Shown: positions 17,501 through 25,656 of the stretch, piece by piece
Position numbering within the stretch: the first letter of the stretch is position 1
How the letters are laid out: every line of letters begins with the position of its first letter
NCBI RefSeq assembly: GCF_000365425.1
Contig: NZ_AQOV01000001.1
Coordinates: 3,224,001-3,288,000, forward strand
DNA from: Methylomonas sp. MK1
GTDB lineage: Bacteria; Pseudomonadota; Gammaproteobacteria; Methylococcales; Methylomonadaceae
Length of the DNA stretch: 64,000 nucleotides
Direction: 5' to 3'
Notes under the pieces: generated by a model
Seen by the model: only the letters and a program-made list of their open reading frames with translations
Databases searched by the model: none
Told to the model about the DNA's origin: nothing
Program-made: the position numbers and the translations under genes

Positions 17501-18422
17501 CAAACAAAATACCAAGAAGTTACTAATACCGAGATTGGTAATCAAGCTGTTCTGCGCAGTTGATTTCAACGGCGAATATTGGATGGATAACGTGGATGTC
17601 GGAGGTGTACTGGTATCTCAACCTGCAGAACTGTTTTATATCGCAGGAATACTAAACGCACCTGTTGCCAATTATGTCTGGCGACGCATTTCAAAGCCGT
17701 TTCAACATGATTACTATTCGGCCAATAAACAATTCATCGCCCCTTTGCCGATCCCGAATGCGACGCTGGAACAGAAAAAACAAGTCGCCGAGCTGGCCGA
17801 AAAATTACAAACCGCCCACAGCCAATACCGCGATAGTCTACAAAAGCTCGACAAACGGCTTGGACACAACCAAATGCTGGACGACCGCACTAAGCAATCC
17901 CCGCGTTGGCTATGGCCCGATCTACCCGAAGTTACCCAACTTAAAAGCAGCTCAGAAGCTCAGGATGCCGGCTTGAAGAGCGCGGCGCTGACCGCATGGG
18001 CAAAACAGACCGCGCAAGCGGCCCTGGAGAGAAAATTACAAAAACTGGCGCTACGGCTCAGCCCCAATGTCAGGCTGAACGTCTATGTAGATGATGGCGA
18101 AGTGATATTGCAGGCCGATGGTATCAACGTTTTCAGCGTGTTTGCCGATGAACAAGATGCCGTTTGGATCGCGGCGCAATGGAGGCAGGTAATACGCAAA
18201 AACCGTATCACACCCAGCGTCACGGCAACTGACGTACTGAAATGGTTGCTTAACCTAAAACAAACTGAAAATGCCAGCTTGCGCCAACAAATTCTCGATT
18301 TAGATAAGCAGCTCGAAAAGTTACAATCTGACATTGAAGGGCTTGAGCACACCATCAATGCATTGATTTACAAGCTTTACGATCTTAATAACAATGAAAT
18401 TGCACTAATTGAAAACCAATAG
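14529..18422 (+). CDS. Single-chain type IIG restriction-modification enzyme
   Basis: The protein has 1297 residues. The N-terminal nuclease region has a PD-(D/E)xK-like site (D near residue 108 in KADLALGWF, E-F-K near residue 134 in VLCEFKDVR). The methylase part opens with GVYYTPEWV (about 462). It has SAM motif I LDPACGSGAFLIQAL (about 539) and the N6-adenine catalytic motif NPPY in VIIGNPPYIKLQN (about 680). The C-terminal third, with a late coiled coil, should hold target recognition. The layout is that of Eco57I/BpuSI-like enzymes that methylate adenine and cut with one chain; a BREX PglX-type methylase is the main alternative, but no other brx genes are present. An antitoxin-toxin pair follows 10 bp downstream, probably in the same operon. 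Confidence 0.88.
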   Translation: MTVNKSTARESSFKPLPLFSNTFLLSVWTNDYSEYCANGKDERLIEKLKHWLEKDFQKETVSEGGFIETFFVDLWDYKRSGMQSKTMGYTLEQQFPINKAGQNGGQGKADLALGWFGNSELPNTPQVLCEFKDVRSGLDKPQNRKGNDRSPVKQCADYLKYASEQFTPYGNEKIQPTWGIVTDMKEFRLYWKSRMPQQCERFDIAEMIGQTESARQQRFLFSRVFHHDGLMNQGGESPLQSLLAAQRVRESKLEKGFYFEYRDFRTTLFKTLLAHNPNYQTNQRQLVRLSQKLLDRFLFILFCEDMGQRLDFPVNLLRDILSKESQDQHFDPEDVELWDGKIKRIFRVMREGGLFKPHTINRFNGGLFAEDDALEKLTVPNKVFCAVNQGSDAAALQSRYNNLLYFSANYNFGIEDSGERAVGLYALGRIFEQSITDLEIMEAEAAGTASLMKLSKRKTDGVYYTPEWVTAYIVEETLGLRLREIRAELGQANFSQLDAAQIDADHGITTGKLKPNTQSMRYFAWLGSYEQSLSKIKVLDPACGSGAFLIQALKRLLQEYEWIASERRRISYAHRQTQLFDLAKAYSNILTHNLFGVDINPESVEITKLALWLHTALPGEPLSSLDNNILCGNSLVDWDIETVIGPLTDEQRQRINPFTYSKAFESVFAAGGFDVIIGNPPYIKLQNMRQLQSETTDYWVKARQAPPGVEKIDQPPKFLSTQTGNYDIYLPFIEYSIGLLNPQGRMGFIAPNVWTVNEYGEGLRKKLHDTQQLERWVDFKSYQIFEEAITYTALQFFTGQAVDGIKLHFAPHGNSDLSALEWANIEAQPYAELSTTGAWQFMPIVERKLIEKLGNNCKRLDDESLTTAIFQGLITSADNIYHLTKLSAGRYISHADKPNPVEVAIEDNLMRPLVSGQEAKRYQTPNTETYLLFPYKLDETKPRLYTQAEMAALFPKGWSYLKQHEYALRKREGGKFDTDTWYQFGRNQNIDKQNTKKLLIPRLVIKLFCAVDFNGEYWMDNVDVGGVLVSQPAELFYIAGILNAPVANYVWRRISKPFQHDYYSANKQFIAPLPIPNATLEQKKQVAELAEKLQTAHSQYRDSLQKLDKRLGHNQMLDDRTKQSPRWLWPDLPEVTQLKSSSEAQDAGLKSAALTAWAKQTAQAALERKLQKLALRLSPNVRLNVYVDDGEVILQADGINVFSVFADEQDAVWIAAQWRQVIRKNRITPSVTATDVLKWLLNLKQTENASLRQQILDLDKQLEKLQSDIEGLEHTINALIYKLYDLNNNEIALIENQ

Positions 18423-18432
18423 AGAGGCATGT

Positions 18433-18690
18433 ATGCAAATCACCGCCGAACTGGATAACCAACATCTCGAAAAACTTCATGAACTGGAAAAAAGCTTACG
18501 AAAAAACACGTCGGAGCTGATTTCCCTGGCCATTGATGAGATATATCAACGGCAAGTCCCTTCGCCGCTCAGCGACGGACAAAAAGCCTATCAAATCATG
18601 CAGCAAACCGGCTTTATCGGCAGCATGGCCGGCGACGGCAATTTGTCGGAAAACTACAAGGATATTCTGGATTGGAGCGATAAAACTTGA
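18433..18690 (+). CDS. Antitoxin of a VapBC-type pair
   Basis: The start is placed at ATG 18433, which has AGAGAGG five bases upstream. The 85-residue product starts with MQITAELDNQHLEKLHELEK, then SELISLAIDEIYQR, a pattern fitting a ribbon-helix-helix DNA-binding domain. The C-terminal part (residues of about 45-85) should wrap the toxin. Its stop overlaps the toxin's TTG start (TTGA). Such antitoxins block the toxin and repress their own operon. Confidence 0.8.
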   Translation: MQITAELDNQHLEKLHELEKSLRKNTSELISLAIDEIYQRQVPSPLSDGQKAYQIMQQTGFIGSMAGDGNLSENYKDILDWSDKT

Positions 18691-19103
18691 TCATCGCCGA
18701 TTCCGGGTTTTGGATTGCCTTGGCTGATAAAAACGACAAGCACCATGCGAAAGCCGATGCCTCCGCCATAGCTTTGGATGAAAAATTGATAACGTCGTTT
18801 CCGGTGATGACGGAGGTTTGCCATCTGTTGTTAAAACGGCAAGGCGTGGCCGCTCAATTGCGTTTCATGCAAATGTACCTGTTGGGCGCGTTTGACGTGT
18901 TTGAAATACAAGAACGACACAAAGCCCGCATCGTGGAGTTGATGAGGCAATATGCCGACTTGCCGATGGATTTAGCCGACGCTTCGCTGGTGCTGCTGGC
19001 CGAAGACCTGGGGCACGGCAGGATTTTCAGCACCGACCAGCGCGATTTTCATACCTACCGCTGGAAAAATACCCGGCCTTTTCAAAATCTGTTGTTACCT
19101 TGA
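18687..19103 (+). CDS. PIN-domain toxin (VapC-like)
   Basis: 138 residues starting with TTG at 18687, overlapping the antitoxin stop. The PIN acidic residues are all visible: D5 (IIADSGFW), E43 (VMTEVCHLL), D95/D98 (PMDLADASL) and D117 (FSTDQRDF). PIN toxins cut RNA with Mg2+, often initiator tRNA or rRNA. The pair follows directly on the R-M gene, so it may stabilise the island or kill cells that lose it. Confidence 0.87.
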   Translation: MIIADSGFWIALADKNDKHHAKADASAIALDEKLITSFPVMTEVCHLLLKRQGVAAQLRFMQMYLLGAFDVFEIQERHKARIVELMRQYADLPMDLADASLVLLAEDLGHGRIFSTDQRDFHTYRWKNTRPFQNLLLP

Positions 19104-19187
19104 AAACGGAAAATTCTCCACATCCTGCAATACGCGCATAAAATCCCCGTAATCTACGATGCCTTTGCTGCGGCATTGGATAAAGCA

Positions 19188-19213
19188 TGGATCCCCGCCT
19201 ACGCGGGAATGAC
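19188..19213. repeat. Short dispersed palindrome
   Basis: The stretch around CCCGCCTACGCGGG, followed by AATGAC, is of a widespread repeat type with a short hairpin. It lies between the toxin gene and the HicB-like gene and would form a weak hairpin in RNA. Confidence 0.4.
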
Positions 19214-19265
19214 GATTTAATCAGCGCTTCCTAAGCAAGCTGTTAAAACAAGCGGGGTTGAAGGT

Positions 19266-19661
19266 ATGAGATTTTTTGTTGCGGTAGAGCCAGGTGATGA
19301 GGATCATGCTTTTGGCGTAGTGGTGCCCGATTTGCCGGGTTGCTTTTCGGCAGGCGACACCCTGGACGAGGCATTCGAAAACGCAAAAGAAGCCATTGAT
19401 CTATGGTGCGAAACAGTTATCGAAGATGGTGCAATGATTCCACCCGGCAAAACGCTAGCGGAACACCAAGCAGACCCAGAATTTGCCGGTTGGGTATGGT
19501 CTATCGTTGAAGTGCCGGTAGAGCGGTATTTAGGCCCAGCCGATAAGGTCAATATTACCTTGCCAAAACTATTGCTGACCCGAATCGACGAATATGCCAA
19601 AGCTCACGGCGCTACGCGTTCCGGGTTCTTGGCGCAAGCAGCACGGCAGGCAATGCGTTAA
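19266..19661 (+). CDS. HicB-like antitoxin without an adjacent hicA
   Basis: 131 residues. The first 80 form the HicB partial RNase H-like fold (FGVVVPDLPGCFSAGDTLDE, then AFENAKEAIDLW). The C-terminal 45 carry a ribbon-helix-helix domain (KVNITLPKLLLTRIDEYAKA, then RSGFLAQAAR). HicB usually neutralises the small RNA-cutting HicA toxin encoded just upstream. The 160 bp before it hold no HicA-like frame, so it is an orphan, possibly a regulator or a protective antitoxin. Confidence 0.8.
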   Translation: MRFFVAVEPGDEDHAFGVVVPDLPGCFSAGDTLDEAFENAKEAIDLWCETVIEDGAMIPPGKTLAEHQADPEFAGWVWSIVEVPVERYLGPADKVNITLPKLLLTRIDEYAKAHGATRSGFLAQAARQAMR

Positions 19662-19687
19662 GCCTTATCCTTGTTTCCTGAACGGTA

Positions 19688-19838
19688 TCACTTAGGCCGG
19701 GCCTTTAAGCCGTCCAGATAGTCGGCCCAGGTTTGCTTGATTTTACGGCGCTCTTCCAAGTAAGCCGTGCGGTTGTAGGCGCGCCCATAAGAGTCGCGTA
19801 CAGTGTGTGCAAATGATGCTCAACAAAATCAATGCGAT
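19688..19838 (-). pseudogene. C-terminal remnant of a tyrosine integrase
   Basis: The minus strand from 19810 to 19688 reads AHTVRDSYGRAYNRTAYLEE, then RRKIKQTWADYLDGLKARPK and a stop. This is the typical extreme C-terminus of P4-type tyrosine integrases, including the catalytic Tyr context AYNRTAYL. Just upstream, FVEHHL is seen in another frame, one base out. Everything before that is missing, because the Lon-type gene ends at 19839. The catalytic core is gone, so the element cannot excise by itself. Confidence 0.8.
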
Positions 19839-22223
19839 CTATCCGGTCTCGGTTTCTTTATCCTCGTCCGCCGACATATCCGAAATTTCCTTCAAGCGCG
19901 CCACCGCTCTGAAGTTAACGCTGCCTTCCGGATATTGGCTTTCGGCGTTGATCGTTCCAGCGTTCTGACCGGTTAGCAGGCTCAGGGCTTCGTCGACATT
20001 GGATACCGTGTAAATCGCAAACAAGCCTTGCTCGACCGCATCCACCACTTGTTGTTTCAGCATCAGATTGCGTTTGTTCGATGCCGGGATGATCACCGCT
20101 TGTCTACCCGTCAAACCGCGCGCCGCGCACAACTCAAAAAAGCCTTCGATTTTTTCGTTGACGCCGCCGATGGCTTGCACTTCGCCGTATTGATTGATCG
20201 AGCCGGTCATCGCGAAGCCTTGTTGAATCGGCGTGCGCGTCAGTGCGGAAATCAGGCAGCACAACTCGGCCAAGGAGGCGCTGTCGCCGTCGATGTGGCC
20301 GTAAGACTGTTCCATCGCAATGCTGGCGGAGATGGCCAACGGAAATTGCTGAGCGTAACAGTGGCCCAGATAGCCGCTCAAAATCATCACGCCTTTGGAA
20401 TGGATGGGTTGGCCCAGTTCCACTTCGCGTTCGATGTCGACAATGCCTCTGGAGCCGGGATGCACGGTGGCGGTGATCCGCGCCGGCGCGCCGAAGCTGC
20501 TGCCGCCAATGTCCATCACTGTTAAGCCGTTGACCTTGCCGATGGCTTCGCCGTCGGTGTCGATCAGGATGGTCCCTTCCAGCATTTCTTCCAGAATGGC
20601 TTCGGCGATGCGGCCATTGCGTTGCTCGCGGGCGGCCAGCGCCAATTCGATTTCGGTTTTATCAATGTTGACGGCCTGGGTTTGGCTTGCCAGTAAATTG
20701 GCTTCGGCGATGATTTCCAGGCAGCTATTCACGTGTGCGGACAGGCGCTGCTGGTTTTCCGCCAGCCGGCAACTGTACTCGATCAAGCGTAGCAAAGCCG
20801 CATCGGTCAAGGCTTTGGCGCCGGAGTCGGTGGCGTGGCGTTTTAGCAATGTCACAAATTGGCCGACATTGTCCGGGCTGCGTTTGATGTGATCATCAAA
20901 GTCGGCCAACACCCGGAACATCTCGTTGAACTCGCTATCCAGTTCTTCTAAGAGGTAATAAATATCGCGCGAGCCAACCAGTATAACTTTGACATTGAGC
21001 GGAATCACGCCGGGTTTCAGCGTGATGGTATTGATGCCAAGCTCTGAATACGGTGACTCGATTTCGATGCGGCCGGCTTGCAGGGCCCGTTTCAAGCCTT
21101 CCCAAACGAAGGGATAAGTCAGCACTTTTTCAGCATCCAGAATCAGATAACCACCGTTGGCGCGATGTAAGGAGCCGGGGCAAATGCGCCGGTAACTGGT
21201 CACCAAGGTGCCTTGGTCACTGATGTACTCAATGCGGCCGAACAGGTTTTGATAGATCGGATGCGGTTCGTAAATCACTGGCGCGCCGTTGCCGTCGTGT
21301 TTGCAATCTACGAGGATATTGGGCAGATATTGCTCGATTAGCGCCAAGCGCTTGGCGATGATCTCCCGGCTATCCTGGCTGCGGCTGGGCATCAGCAACT
21401 CCCCGATGGTGTTGCTTAGGCTTTTTTCGATCTCTGCCAGATAAGTAATCACGTCGTCGACGTTTTGGTATTTGGTGTTCAGCTCGGCCAGCAGCGGCTC
21501 CAAGGCTTGCTTGATGGTGTCGTTGTCCAGCTGGCGTGTTTCTTCGACCAGCGTGCGCCGCCACTGCGGCAGTTCCAGCAATGCGTCGCCGAGATATTCT
21601 TCCAGTTCTTCGGTATGTTGATGAAAAGCATCGCGCTCGGCTTGCGGCAGCAAGGTGAATTGGTCTTCGTCCAGTGCCTTGTCGTTGCGGATGGGTAGAA
21701 AAGTGATGGTATCGCTGTCGCGGTACAGCGCCACGCTCATCTCGCGGGCTTTGCCGTCTACCAGATCGATGGCGGCGTTGTAACGCTGGTTAAAGCGGCG
21801 CTCTATCGCCGTCTTTTTTTGTTGGTAACTAGGGCTTTCGAAGGCGGCCGGAAAGGTGGCCAGCACATCGTCGATCAGTTTTTCGATGTCTTTGGCAAAG
21901 GCGTGCCCTTCGCCGGACGGCAGTTCGATAGCCACCGGTTCGCGCTGGTTCTCGAAGTTATCGACGTAAGCATAAGACAGCGGCGATTCTTGCTGTTCGG
22001 CATAGGTGCTTAAATAATGGCTGACCATGGACAAGCGGCCAGTACCGGGATCGCCCATCACGAAGATGTTGTAGCCCGGCGCCTTCATTGCAATGCCAAA
22101 GGCTAGAGCCGATTGGGCGCGCGTTTGGCCGAGGATGGCGTTGGGTTGTTCGCTTGGCGCTGCGCTGGGCAAATCAATCGCCAGCTTCAAGGCCGAGACC
22201 GGCAATTTCAATTGTTCAAGCAT
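19839..22223 (-). CDS. Lon-family ATP-dependent protease (YcbZ/LonB-like)
   Basis: The protein has 794 residues. The ATPase part starts with ILGQTRAQSALAFGIAMKAPGYNIFVMGDPGTGRLSMV-type sequence; its Walker A is GDPGTGRLS, a variant with Arg where Lys is usual. The proteolytic domain (about 560-750) carries the Ser of GDSASLAELCCL and the Lys of GGVNEKIEGFFELC, the Ser-Lys dyad of Lon peptidases. There is no N-terminal Lon substrate domain, which fits the YcbZ-like branch. The last residues (DEDKETETG) coincide with the proposed integration site. It is followed by ribA upstream on the same strand, 8 bp away, so the two may be co-transcribed (ribA first). Confidence 0.88.
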   Translation of the reverse strand: MLEQLKLPVSALKLAIDLPSAAPSEQPNAILGQTRAQSALAFGIAMKAPGYNIFVMGDPGTGRLSMVSHYLSTYAEQQESPLSYAYVDNFENQREPVAIELPSGEGHAFAKDIEKLIDDVLATFPAAFESPSYQQKKTAIERRFNQRYNAAIDLVDGKAREMSVALYRDSDTITFLPIRNDKALDEDQFTLLPQAERDAFHQHTEELEEYLGDALLELPQWRRTLVEETRQLDNDTIKQALEPLLAELNTKYQNVDDVITYLAEIEKSLSNTIGELLMPSRSQDSREIIAKRLALIEQYLPNILVDCKHDGNGAPVIYEPHPIYQNLFGRIEYISDQGTLVTSYRRICPGSLHRANGGYLILDAEKVLTYPFVWEGLKRALQAGRIEIESPYSELGINTITLKPGVIPLNVKVILVGSRDIYYLLEELDSEFNEMFRVLADFDDHIKRSPDNVGQFVTLLKRHATDSGAKALTDAALLRLIEYSCRLAENQQRLSAHVNSCLEIIAEANLLASQTQAVNIDKTEIELALAAREQRNGRIAEAILEEMLEGTILIDTDGEAIGKVNGLTVMDIGGSSFGAPARITATVHPGSRGIVDIEREVELGQPIHSKGVMILSGYLGHCYAQQFPLAISASIAMEQSYGHIDGDSASLAELCCLISALTRTPIQQGFAMTGSINQYGEVQAIGGVNEKIEGFFELCAARGLTGRQAVIIPASNKRNLMLKQQVVDAVEQGLFAIYTVSNVDEALSLLTGQNAGTINAESQYPEGSVNFRAVARLKEISDMSADEDKETETG

Positions 22224-22231
22224 GATGCGGG

Positions 22232-22840
22232 TTATTTGCTGTTAGGCATCGACAGCATGTGGCTCATGCGTTCGGCTTTGGTTTTCAGATATTCAAGATT
22301 GTCTTGATGAATGCGGGTTTCGATGGCGATGCGGTTGTTCACCTTAATCCCCAGCTTGGTCAGTTCGTCGATTTTCAAAGGATTATTAGTGATTAACTCG
22401 ATGGAGCGCACTTGCAAGCTGTTCAGAATCAGCGCGGCAATGTCGTACTGACGCTCATCGGCCAAGTGTCCGAGTTTGATATTGGCATCGACGGTATCCA
22501 GGCCTTGGTCTTGCAGATTGTAAGCCTGGAGTTTTTTCAGCAAGCCGATGCCGCGGCCTTCCTGACGTAGATAAATCAAGACCCCGCAGCCGGCGGTGTT
22601 GATCAAATCCAGGGCCATATCCAGCTGTTCGCCGCAATCGCAGCGCCGTGAGCCCAACACATCGCCGGTAAAACACTCTGAATGGATGCGTACCGGCACG
22701 TCTTCCTTGCCGGCTACTTCGCCTTTGACGAAGGCTACATGTTCTTTTTTATCGAGGCTGTTGCTGTAGTAGTGCAGGATGAATTCGCCGTGCTTGGTGG
22801 GAATCCGGGTTTGAACTTTATCTTCTATGCTTGCTTTCAC
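22232..22840 (-). CDS. ribA: GTP cyclohydrolase II
   Basis: The enzyme opens the imidazole ring of GTP, the first step of riboflavin synthesis, releasing formate and diphosphate. The zinc ligands are seen in HSECFTGDVLGSRRCDCGEQ (three Cys), followed by RQEGRGIGLLKK and the nucleotide site around LGHLADERQYD. The product is about 202 residues from GTG 22840 (MKASIEDKVQTRIPTKHGEF). A TTG at 22858 in the same frame would add six residues; a GAGG lies 12 bases before the GTG, so the start is uncertain. It stands alone, not fused to ribB, and precedes the Lon-type gene by 8 bp. Confidence 0.92.
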   Translation of the reverse strand: MKASIEDKVQTRIPTKHGEFILHYYSNSLDKKEHVAFVKGEVAGKEDVPVRIHSECFTGDVLGSRRCDCGEQLDMALDLINTAGCGVLIYLRQEGRGIGLLKKLQAYNLQDQGLDTVDANIKLGHLADERQYDIAALILNSLQVRSIELITNNPLKIDELTKLGIKVNNRIAIETRIHQDNLEYLKTKAERMSHMLSMPNSK

Positions 22841-22867
22841 TGCTGTGGAAATCCTCAATCTGCGGCA

Positions 22868-23107
22868 TTAAGCGGCAAGTGCTCGCGACTGTTTGTTGAC
22901 AGAAGCGATGGCGACTGGCCTGGAGCCTTTCGTAATTGCTGAGTAGGCAACGATTACGAAAGGCTCCAGGCCTGCATGTTTGGCTTTGCGACGATACCGG
23001 GTTTTGTCGGCGAAAATCTGCGCTTTGTTGAACTGATGGGCGAATTTCGCCACCGGGTTTTTGCAGGGCTTGGCTTGCAAGTCCTTGCTGGGGTTTTGTT
23101 TTCTCAT
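22868..23107 (-). CDS. Small conserved basic protein (DUF7230-like)
   Basis: 79 residues, start ATG 23107 with a GGAG upstream. The N-terminal half (NPVAKFAHQFNKAQIFADKT, then RYRRKAKHAGLEPF) fits a short, basic, conserved family of proteobacteria whose role is not known. The last 25 residues are encoded by a perfect inverted repeat and differ from what the family should look like. It is divergent from mnmG with only 48 bp between the two starts, so the promoters must overlap. Confidence 0.65.
   Translation of the reverse strand: MRKQNPSKDLQAKPCKNPVAKFAHQFNKAQIFADKTRYRRKAKHAGLEPFVIVAYSAITKGSRPVAIASVNKQSRALAA
22917..22972. repeat. Perfect 20-bp inverted repeat inside the small gene
   Basis: Positions 22917-22936 and 22953-22972 are exact reverse complements (arm starts GGCCTGGAGCC), with a 16-nt loop. 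On the coding strand it would form a very stable hairpin near the end of the gene. There is no T-run on either side, so it is not a standard terminator. Confidence 0.85.
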
Positions 23108-23155
23108 GCTTTTTTCTCCGCAAGCTATTAAAATAACGTTTTATTTGAACATAGA

Positions 23156-25030
23156 ATGCCTGTGAAATTCCAGAAAGACTTTGATGTGATCGTAGTGGGC
23201 GGTGGTCACGCCGGCACTGAGGCAGCCTTGGCTGCTGCTCGTTCTGGTGCGCAAACTCTGTTGTTATCGCAAAACATTGAGACCTTAGGGCAGATGAGTT
23301 GCAACCCGGCAATAGGCGGGATAGGCAAAGGCCATCTGGTCAAGGAAGTGGACGCGCTGGGTGGCATTATGGCGCAGGCCATCGATAAAGGCGGTATCCA
23401 GTTCCGTATCCTCAATGCCAGCAAAGGCCCGGCGGTACGGGCGACCCGGGCGCAGGCGGACCGGATGCTTTACAAGCAAGCGGTGCGCACTGCACTGGAA
23501 AATCAGCCCAATCTGGCTTTATTCCAGCAAACCGTTTCCGATTTGCTGGTGGAAGGCGAACGCGTGGTGGGTGTAAAAACCCAGATGGGTCTGGAGTTTA
23601 ATGCTCGAGCCGTGGTGTTGACTGCTGGTACCTTCCTGGCTGGCCGTATTCATATCGGTCTGGAAAATTACAGCGGTGGCCGCGCCGGCGATGCTGCTTC
23701 GATTGCGTTAGCCGAACGCTTGCGGGAACTGCCCTTCCGCATCGGTCGTTTGAAAACCGGCACGCCGGCCCGCATCGACGGCCGCACTATAGATTACAGC
23801 AAATTGCAGGAACAACACGGCGACACGCCGTTGCCTGTGTTTTCGTTCATGGGTAGCCGCGAGCAGCATCCGCGGCAAATCTGTTGCCACATCACCCGAA
23901 CCAACGAACAAACCCACGACATCATTCGTTCCGGTTTGGATCGGTCGCCTATGTATTCCGGCATTATCGAAGGTGTTGGCCCGCGTTACTGTCCGTCGAT
24001 TGAAGACAAAGTCGTGCGCTTTGCGGACCGCGATTCTCATCAAATTTTTGTGGAACCGGAAGGTTTGACCACCAACGAAGTTTATCCGAACGGCATTTCT
24101 ACCAGTTTGCCGTTTGATATTCAATATCGCTTTATTCGGACGATGCTGGGCTTTGAAAATGCGGAAATCGTTCGTCCAGGATATGCCATCGAATACGATT
24201 TCTTCGATCCGCGCGATTTGAAAACGTCGTTGGAAACCAAGCATATGAATGGTTTGTTCTTTGCTGGTCAAATCAACGGTACCACCGGTTACGAAGAAGC
24301 TGCGGCGCAAGGCTTGATCGCCGGCTTGAATGCCGCACGTCTAGTCAAAGGCTTGGAAAGCTGGTGTCCCGGCCGCGACGAGGCTTACATTGGCGTGATG
24401 ATCGACGATCTGATTACGCGCGGCACCGCCGAGCCTTATCGGATGTTCACCAGTCGCGCCGAATACCGTTTGCAATTGCGCGAGGACAATGCCGATTTAC
24501 GTTTGACCGAACAAGGCCGGGAACTGGGTCTGGTCGATGATGCCCGCTGGCAGCGCTTTGAAGAAAAGCGCGAAGCCATTGCTAATCTGCAAGGCAAGCT
24601 GGCCAAAAAATGGATCAGAACCGAATCCGACGAAGCCGCTTTGGCCGAGGAATTGTGGGGTAAAAAACTGTTGAAAGAAGCCAGTTTGATGGAAATGCTG
24701 CGCCGCCCGGAAGTGGATGTCGAGAGCCTGCTGCGATTCAGCGACGAAACCGAAGTAGACGAGCAAGTCGCCGAACAGGTAGCGATACAAGCCAAGTACG
24801 CCGGCTACATTGATCGCCAGCAAACTGAAATCAACCGTACCTTGCGTTACGAGCATTTGAAACTGCCGGACAATGTTGATTACAGCCTGGTGTCCGGTCT
24901 ATCTAACGAAGTCAGCGAAAAATTGAAAAAGCAGCGACCGGAAACTCTGGGTCAAGCTTCGCGGATTCCTGGCATTACGCCCGCGGCGATTTCCTTGTTG
25001 TTGGTGCACCTGAAAAAGAAAAGCGCTTGA
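23156..25030 (+). CDS. mnmG: tRNA uridine-5-carboxymethylaminomethyl modification enzyme MnmG
   Basis: 624 residues. With MnmE this FAD enzyme installs the cmnm5 group on wobble U34 of several tRNAs. The N-terminal FAD motif is [17 protein letters not shown]. The family signatures [36 protein letters not shown] sequence (here [12 protein letters not shown]) and the C-terminal [20 protein letters not shown] are all present. The length is normal. Its stop overlaps the start of rsmG (TGATG), and rsmG, parA and parB follow without gaps, the conserved cluster often near the chromosome origin. Confidence 0.97.
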   Translation: MPVKFQKDFDVIVVGGGHAGTEAALAAARSGAQTLLLSQNIETLGQMSCNPAIGGIGKGHLVKEVDALGGIMAQAIDKGGIQFRILNASKGPAVRATRAQADRMLYKQAVRTALENQPNLALFQQTVSDLLVEGERVVGVKTQMGLEFNARAVVLTAGTFLAGRIHIGLENYSGGRAGDAASIALAERLRELPFRIGRLKTGTPARIDGRTIDYSKLQEQHGDTPLPVFSFMGSREQHPRQICCHITRTNEQTHDIIRSGLDRSPMYSGIIEGVGPRYCPSIEDKVVRFADRDSHQIFVEPEGLTTNEVYPNGISTSLPFDIQYRFIRTMLGFENAEIVRPGYAIEYDFFDPRDLKTSLETKHMNGLFFAGQINGTTGYEEAAAQGLIAGLNAARLVKGLESWCPGRDEAYIGVMIDDLITRGTAEPYRMFTSRAEYRLQLREDNADLRLTEQGRELGLVDDARWQRFEEKREAIANLQGKLAKKWIRTESDEAALAEELWGKKLLKEASLMEMLRRPEVDVESLLRFSDETEVDEQVAEQVAIQAKYAGYIDRQQTEINRTLRYEHLKLPDNVDYSLVSGLSNEVSEKLKKQRPETLGQASRIPGITPAAISLLLVHLKKKSA

Positions 25031-25656
25031 TGGATGCTTGTCGCGATAAGCTGGAGCTCGGCCTAAAAGCGCTCGGGCTGGATGTCGGTGAGCACGGTAA
25101 CGATGCGTTATTGCGCTTTATTAAGTTGATAGCGAAATGGAACACAGCCTATAACCTGACGGCGGTGCGCGATCCGCTGGAAATGGTCAGTCTGCACATC
25201 CTGGATAGCTTGGCGATTCTGCCGTATCTTCACGGTTCGCGCGTCGCGGACATAGGTACCGGTGCCGGTTTGCCGGGCATTCCGTTGGCGATTTGCCGGC
25301 CAGATTGCCATTTCACCTTGGTCGATTCCAACTCCAAGAAAACCCGCTTTGTACAGCAGGCCGTGCTGGAGTTGAAGCTGAAAAATGTCGAGGTAGTGCA
25401 TAGCCGCGTTGAACTGCTGCAACCGGCGGAATTATTTTCGATAGTGCTCTGCCGGGCCTTTGCCAGCATGCCGGATATTATGCAACTCACCGGGCATTTG
25501 CTGGCGGAGGATGGCGCACTGCTGGCGATGAAAGGTCAGCAGCCCGAGCAAGAGCTGATAGACTTGGCCGCAATATACAGCGTGATTCCGCTGACGGTGC
25601 CCGGCATAGACGCCGAACGCTGCCTGATTCGACTGGAGAACCCCAAGCATGGCTAA
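25030..25656 (+). CDS. rsmG: 16S rRNA (guanine527-N7)-methyltransferase RsmG
   Basis: 208 residues from ATG 25030, overlapping the mnmG stop. SAM motif I is ADIGTGAGLPGIPLAI and motif II around FTLVDSNSKKTRFVQQA. NLTAVRDPLEMVSLHILDSL is the family signature before the SAM domain. It methylates G527 of 16S rRNA, the position whose loss gives low-level streptomycin resistance. The end overlaps parA by eight bases, so translation is coupled. Confidence 0.97.
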   Translation: MDACRDKLELGLKALGLDVGEHGNDALLRFIKLIAKWNTAYNLTAVRDPLEMVSLHILDSLAILPYLHGSRVADIGTGAGLPGIPLAICRPDCHFTLVDSNSKKTRFVQQAVLELKLKNVEVVHSRVELLQPAELFSIVLCRAFASMPDIMQLTGHLLAEDGALLAMKGQQPEQELIDLAAIYSVIPLTVPGIDAERCLIRLENPKHG

